Assembly: GCA_964030785.1 (NCBI GenBank)
Contig: OZ034967.1
Span: forward strand, 70,796,113 to 70,860,112
Direction: 5' to 3'
DNA length: 64,000 nt
Source of the DNA: Siderastrea siderea
Lineage: Eukaryota > Cnidaria > Anthozoa > Scleractinia > Rhizangiidae
Position 1 is the first letter of the stretch, and the number at the start of each line of letters is the position of its first letter. The notes beneath the pieces were generated by a model. The model was not told the DNA's origin. It did not search any database and worked only from the letters and a program-made list of their open reading frames with translations. This document shows, piece by piece, positions 61,801 to 64,000 of the stretch. The position numbers and the translations under genes are program-made.

Positions 61801-62587
61801 AGAATCAAATGTTTCAGATTCTCACACTCCAATAAATTAACCATTAATCAATTGATTGAAAATTAGTTATAAATCACTAAAAACTGCAGGCCACCACGGC
61901 CTTATCAAGAATTGTGAACATCAATTTGCAGTATTCGTCACCAGCAGACAGCACAGAATCCCAAAGAGCTTTGAGCATAATAAAAAAAATTGAATTATTC
62001 AATTATTTAGATATAACCTGGTTTCCAGGGATGTGAGTAATTGTATCATTGATCCTACAGTTGAAGACTTGCCAGTCCAGTACACTTTTTGTGCTACTTT
62101 GAAAGTTTTTCAAAATTATTGCATATAAACTGGTTTCCATGGAAGTGACAAATGTTCAACTGTTTTGTTGCTGACCTACAGTAATTGCACTCACCTAAAG
62201 GCTCATGCAGTGTTGACCCTGTGGGCTATGACTGTTTAACAGAAAGGTCTCGCTTGCAGAGTGTGGTATAAATCAGTTCTGAACTGTATCAGTAGCCATA
62301 TAATTACAGGTACAAATAATTCAGCTGTACAGTAAGCAGGTCTACTATTCCATCTAGTGAGTTTAAAACTGAACAATCGCACTGTAAAATGTCATTACAG
62401 CTGACATTACATATATTTCAATAAACAATCCTGGGTGCATTGAAAAACATTTAATAAGGCAAAATCCTAAAAAAGTAAACCAGTTCCAATCACGATTTGA
62501 ATCCATTATAAGTGTCTTCACTATACAACTAAAGTTTGCAAACTTGTTATTAAATACACTTGTTGGTATGTAGCTGAACACCCCAAA
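58839..62587. other. Long region without a recognisable gene
   Basis: A CT-rich degenerate repeat with CGACTC words lies at 59,300-59,500. A MITE (59,753-59,897) is listed separately. Around 61,385 the sequence AAGATGGCCACC starts an 18-codon hydrophobic frame ending in TAG, with Inr/YY1-like context but no supported downstream exon. The rest shows nothing I can name. Confidence 0.4.
59753..59897. mobile_element. MITE with GTTTCTCGAAA termini, copy 3 (short)
   Basis: GCGTTTCTCGAAATTCCCGA at the left is matched in inverted orientation by GTTTCGAGAAACGGGCCC at the right. It is shorter than the copies at 11,473 and 20,094. Confidence 0.55.
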
Positions 62588-62657
62588 GTAGTTATATAGT
62601 TGGGGGTTCTAGCGCATTTTGAAAATGCGCTATAACCAAACCCAACTATATATCTAC
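62588..62657. repeat. Nested palindrome downstream of the Polinton polymerase
   Basis: A 23-bp palindrome, TAGCGCATTTT/GAAAATGCGCTA (62,610-62,632), lies inside outer arms GTAGTTATATAGTTGGG and CCCAACTATATATCTAC. It could form a cruciform about 390 bp beyond the polymerase stop. Whether it belongs to the Polinton end is not known. Confidence 0.65.
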
Positions 62658-63042
62658 TTTTCCATCATATGGAAATCATTCTATGAAATCATGCCATAAT
62701 ATAATCTATATGTTTTTATTTCATGTGGAATCTATATATTTTTCCATTTAATAGAATCTATATGTTTTTATTTCATGCGGAAACCAACGCATTCTTCCAT
62801 CGCGTGACTTCATTCAACAGGAAGTCTTAAAACCACAGGGACTTTCCCGAGGAAATGAGTCATTAGATTTCTATTGTTTTTTGGGTCATATGATTTCAGA
62901 TGATCTTGTAATTTAAAGTAAAGTTTGTTAGTAAAGTTTATTGGTGAAGTTTGTCAGTGAAGTTTGTTATTTCTTAGAAAAGTAGACTGTGCTTACGGAA
63001 CTTTTATGGAGGCCGACACAGCTGTGTCGTGACGTCACATCT

Positions 63043-64000
63043 TCAGATTGCATAATGTCCGTAAGCGAAACTATTGATTCCATCGTTTGCTATATATCGT
63101 TTATCGTCGAAACAGCTGAGTGACACTTTATTGAGCTCGTAACTACCTAGTTGATGATTGATACTTCTGATTGTTTTCATGGTATGATGTATTTGTTTGT
63201 TATTGGTTAATACATTTTTATAATCTTCATGTTTGATGTTGTTCTTTATTATGTTCTTCTTGATTCCCTTGGCTGTTTTTCCCACTTTCTGGTTGTCTTT
63301 TATGTAACTGTACATTTTTGATCGCAAACCGACGAATTCAGTTATTGGTATTCCAGCTGCTTCATCTTTGAATTTACCGATTACCTTTTTGTTTGTCTTA
63401 TCGAAATATTGAGAGTTTTCTGGATAGTCGCTGTTGTCGAATCGATCTTTGTCATTCCAAAAGTCTTGGTACACATCTTTAGCTTCGATCTCATATGTCT
63501 GACTGTCTGTGTCAGTGAATAGTAGTCTAGCCTTATTACCATACTTTTCTTTTATGTAGTTATAATGAAAATCATACATTAGAGTTTTGCTCAGATCAAG
63601 AATACACATACCCACATATGCCGGCCTGTTTAGAGTCAGTGTTTCTTTGATTTTATGCACTGCTACCAGATTTTCATTGAATATTTTGCTACTTACATAA
63701 GTTGGTTTAGAAGCCATTTTCAATAATTTCTTTTCATCAGTAATAAGTCTGACATCAACTCTCTTTCTTATGTTCTCCATCGTTTTTCCAAATACTGAAT
63801 TGTTCATTAGCTTGAAGAAATCTTTTTCGAATGAATTTTTCGCTTGAGTACGTTTTTGTGTATTGAAGTCAATGTATTGTTTGAGCCAAGGTGACTGATT
63901 GAATTCTAATACTCTGTGCACTTTCTTTACTTTCAATCCAAGATCAAGATACAACTGTAGATTTCTGTAGTGCAGAACATATTTTTCTTTGTCACATAAT
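63043..64000 (-). CDS. Polinton/Maverick family B DNA polymerase, C-terminal part (partial)
   Basis: The frame is open from the right edge to a stop at 63,043, giving about 319 residues of a protein-primed family B DNA polymerase. FKLMNNSVFGKTMENIRKR is the K-x3-NS-x-[FY]G motif that binds nucleotide and template, LLFTDTDSQTYEI holds the catalytic DTDS motif, and KFKDEAAG and the YIANDGINSFAYGH end fit Polinton polymerases. The upstream exonuclease and the first catalytic motif lie outside the window. Polintons are large virus-like DNA transposons using this enzyme for self-replication. The segment has no internal stop, unlike every other retroelement frame here, so the element may be young. 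No other Polinton gene is inside the window. Confidence 0.9.
   Translation of the reverse strand, partial: LCDKEKYVLHYRNLQLYLDLGLKVKKVHRVLEFNQSPWLKQYIDFNTQKRTQAKNSFEKDFFKLMNNSVFGKTMENIRKRVDVRLITDEKKLLKMASKPTYVSSKIFNENLVAVHKIKETLTLNRPAYVGMCILDLSKTLMYDFHYNYIKEKYGNKARLLFTDTDSQTYEIEAKDVYQDFWNDKDRFDNSDYPENSQYFDKTNKKVIGKFKDEAAGIPITEFVGLRSKMYSYIKDNQKVGKTAKGIKKNIIKNNIKHEDYKNVLTNNKQIHHTMKTIRSINHQLGSYELNKVSLSCFDDKRYIANDGINSFAYGHYAI

Overview
This is nuclear DNA from a metazoan, most likely an anthozoan cnidarian such as a stony coral or sea anemone. It is AT-rich, its genes have GT-AG introns, and its conserved genes are animal-like. It is crowded with DIRS, Penelope, CR1-like, Ty3/gypsy, hAT and Polinton elements and many small inverted-repeat elements. 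No prokaryotic gene organisation is visible. The taxon is an inference from gene content and repeat style.

Layout. (1) 1-4,789, minus: the 5' part of UFL1 (six exons, running off the left edge), with a Mutator-like element, a SINE and a small palindrome in its introns. (2) 4,790-4,888: a 99-bp shared promoter. (3) 4,889-9,441, plus: complete BUD13 in four exons, head-to-head with UFL1; its 3' end is followed by about five decayed tandem copies of its own stop-codon region. (4) 10.3-14.6 kb: small repeats and tRNA-like sequences. (5) 14,793-17,592, plus: a Tctex1-domain dynein light chain (DYNLT5-like) in two exons, with an ATCGAT-rich block in the intron. (6) 19.05-23.5 kb and 41.2-46.5 kb: two copies of a segmental duplication, each with a four-exon minus-strand class A GPCR gene; the first has a one-base deletion, the second reads intact. 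(7) 23.5-41.2 kb, between the GPCR copies: nested transposons, including a 706-bp tandem pair inside a palindromic element, a 2.4-kb hAT with 8-bp target duplications, a Harbinger-like MITE, a 5.25-kb inverted-repeat composite with a Penelope RT fragment, and a foldback element with telomere-like repeats. (8) 48.25-51.54 kb, minus: a decayed Ty3/gypsy retrotransposon. (9) 51.56-56.8 kb: a DIRS-like element split by a CR1-like LINE, which itself carries a smaller element. (10) 57.4-58.8 kb: second copy of a roughly 1.1-kb dispersed repeat first seen at 31.7-32.9 kb. (11) 63,043-64,000, minus: the C-terminal part of a Polinton/Maverick family B DNA polymerase running off the right edge.

The host genes are functionally separate: UFMylation (UFL1), pre-mRNA splicing (BUD13), dynein-linked transport or cilia (DYNLT5-like) and signalling (two GPCRs). 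Only UFL1 and BUD13 look co-regulated, through their shared promoter. I found no clearly new molecular system. The most notable observations are the BUD13 3' tandem repeats, the GPCR pair lacking the TM5 and TM6 prolines, the readable insertion history of the nested transposons, and an inverted pair of hammerhead-like motifs in a GPCR intron.
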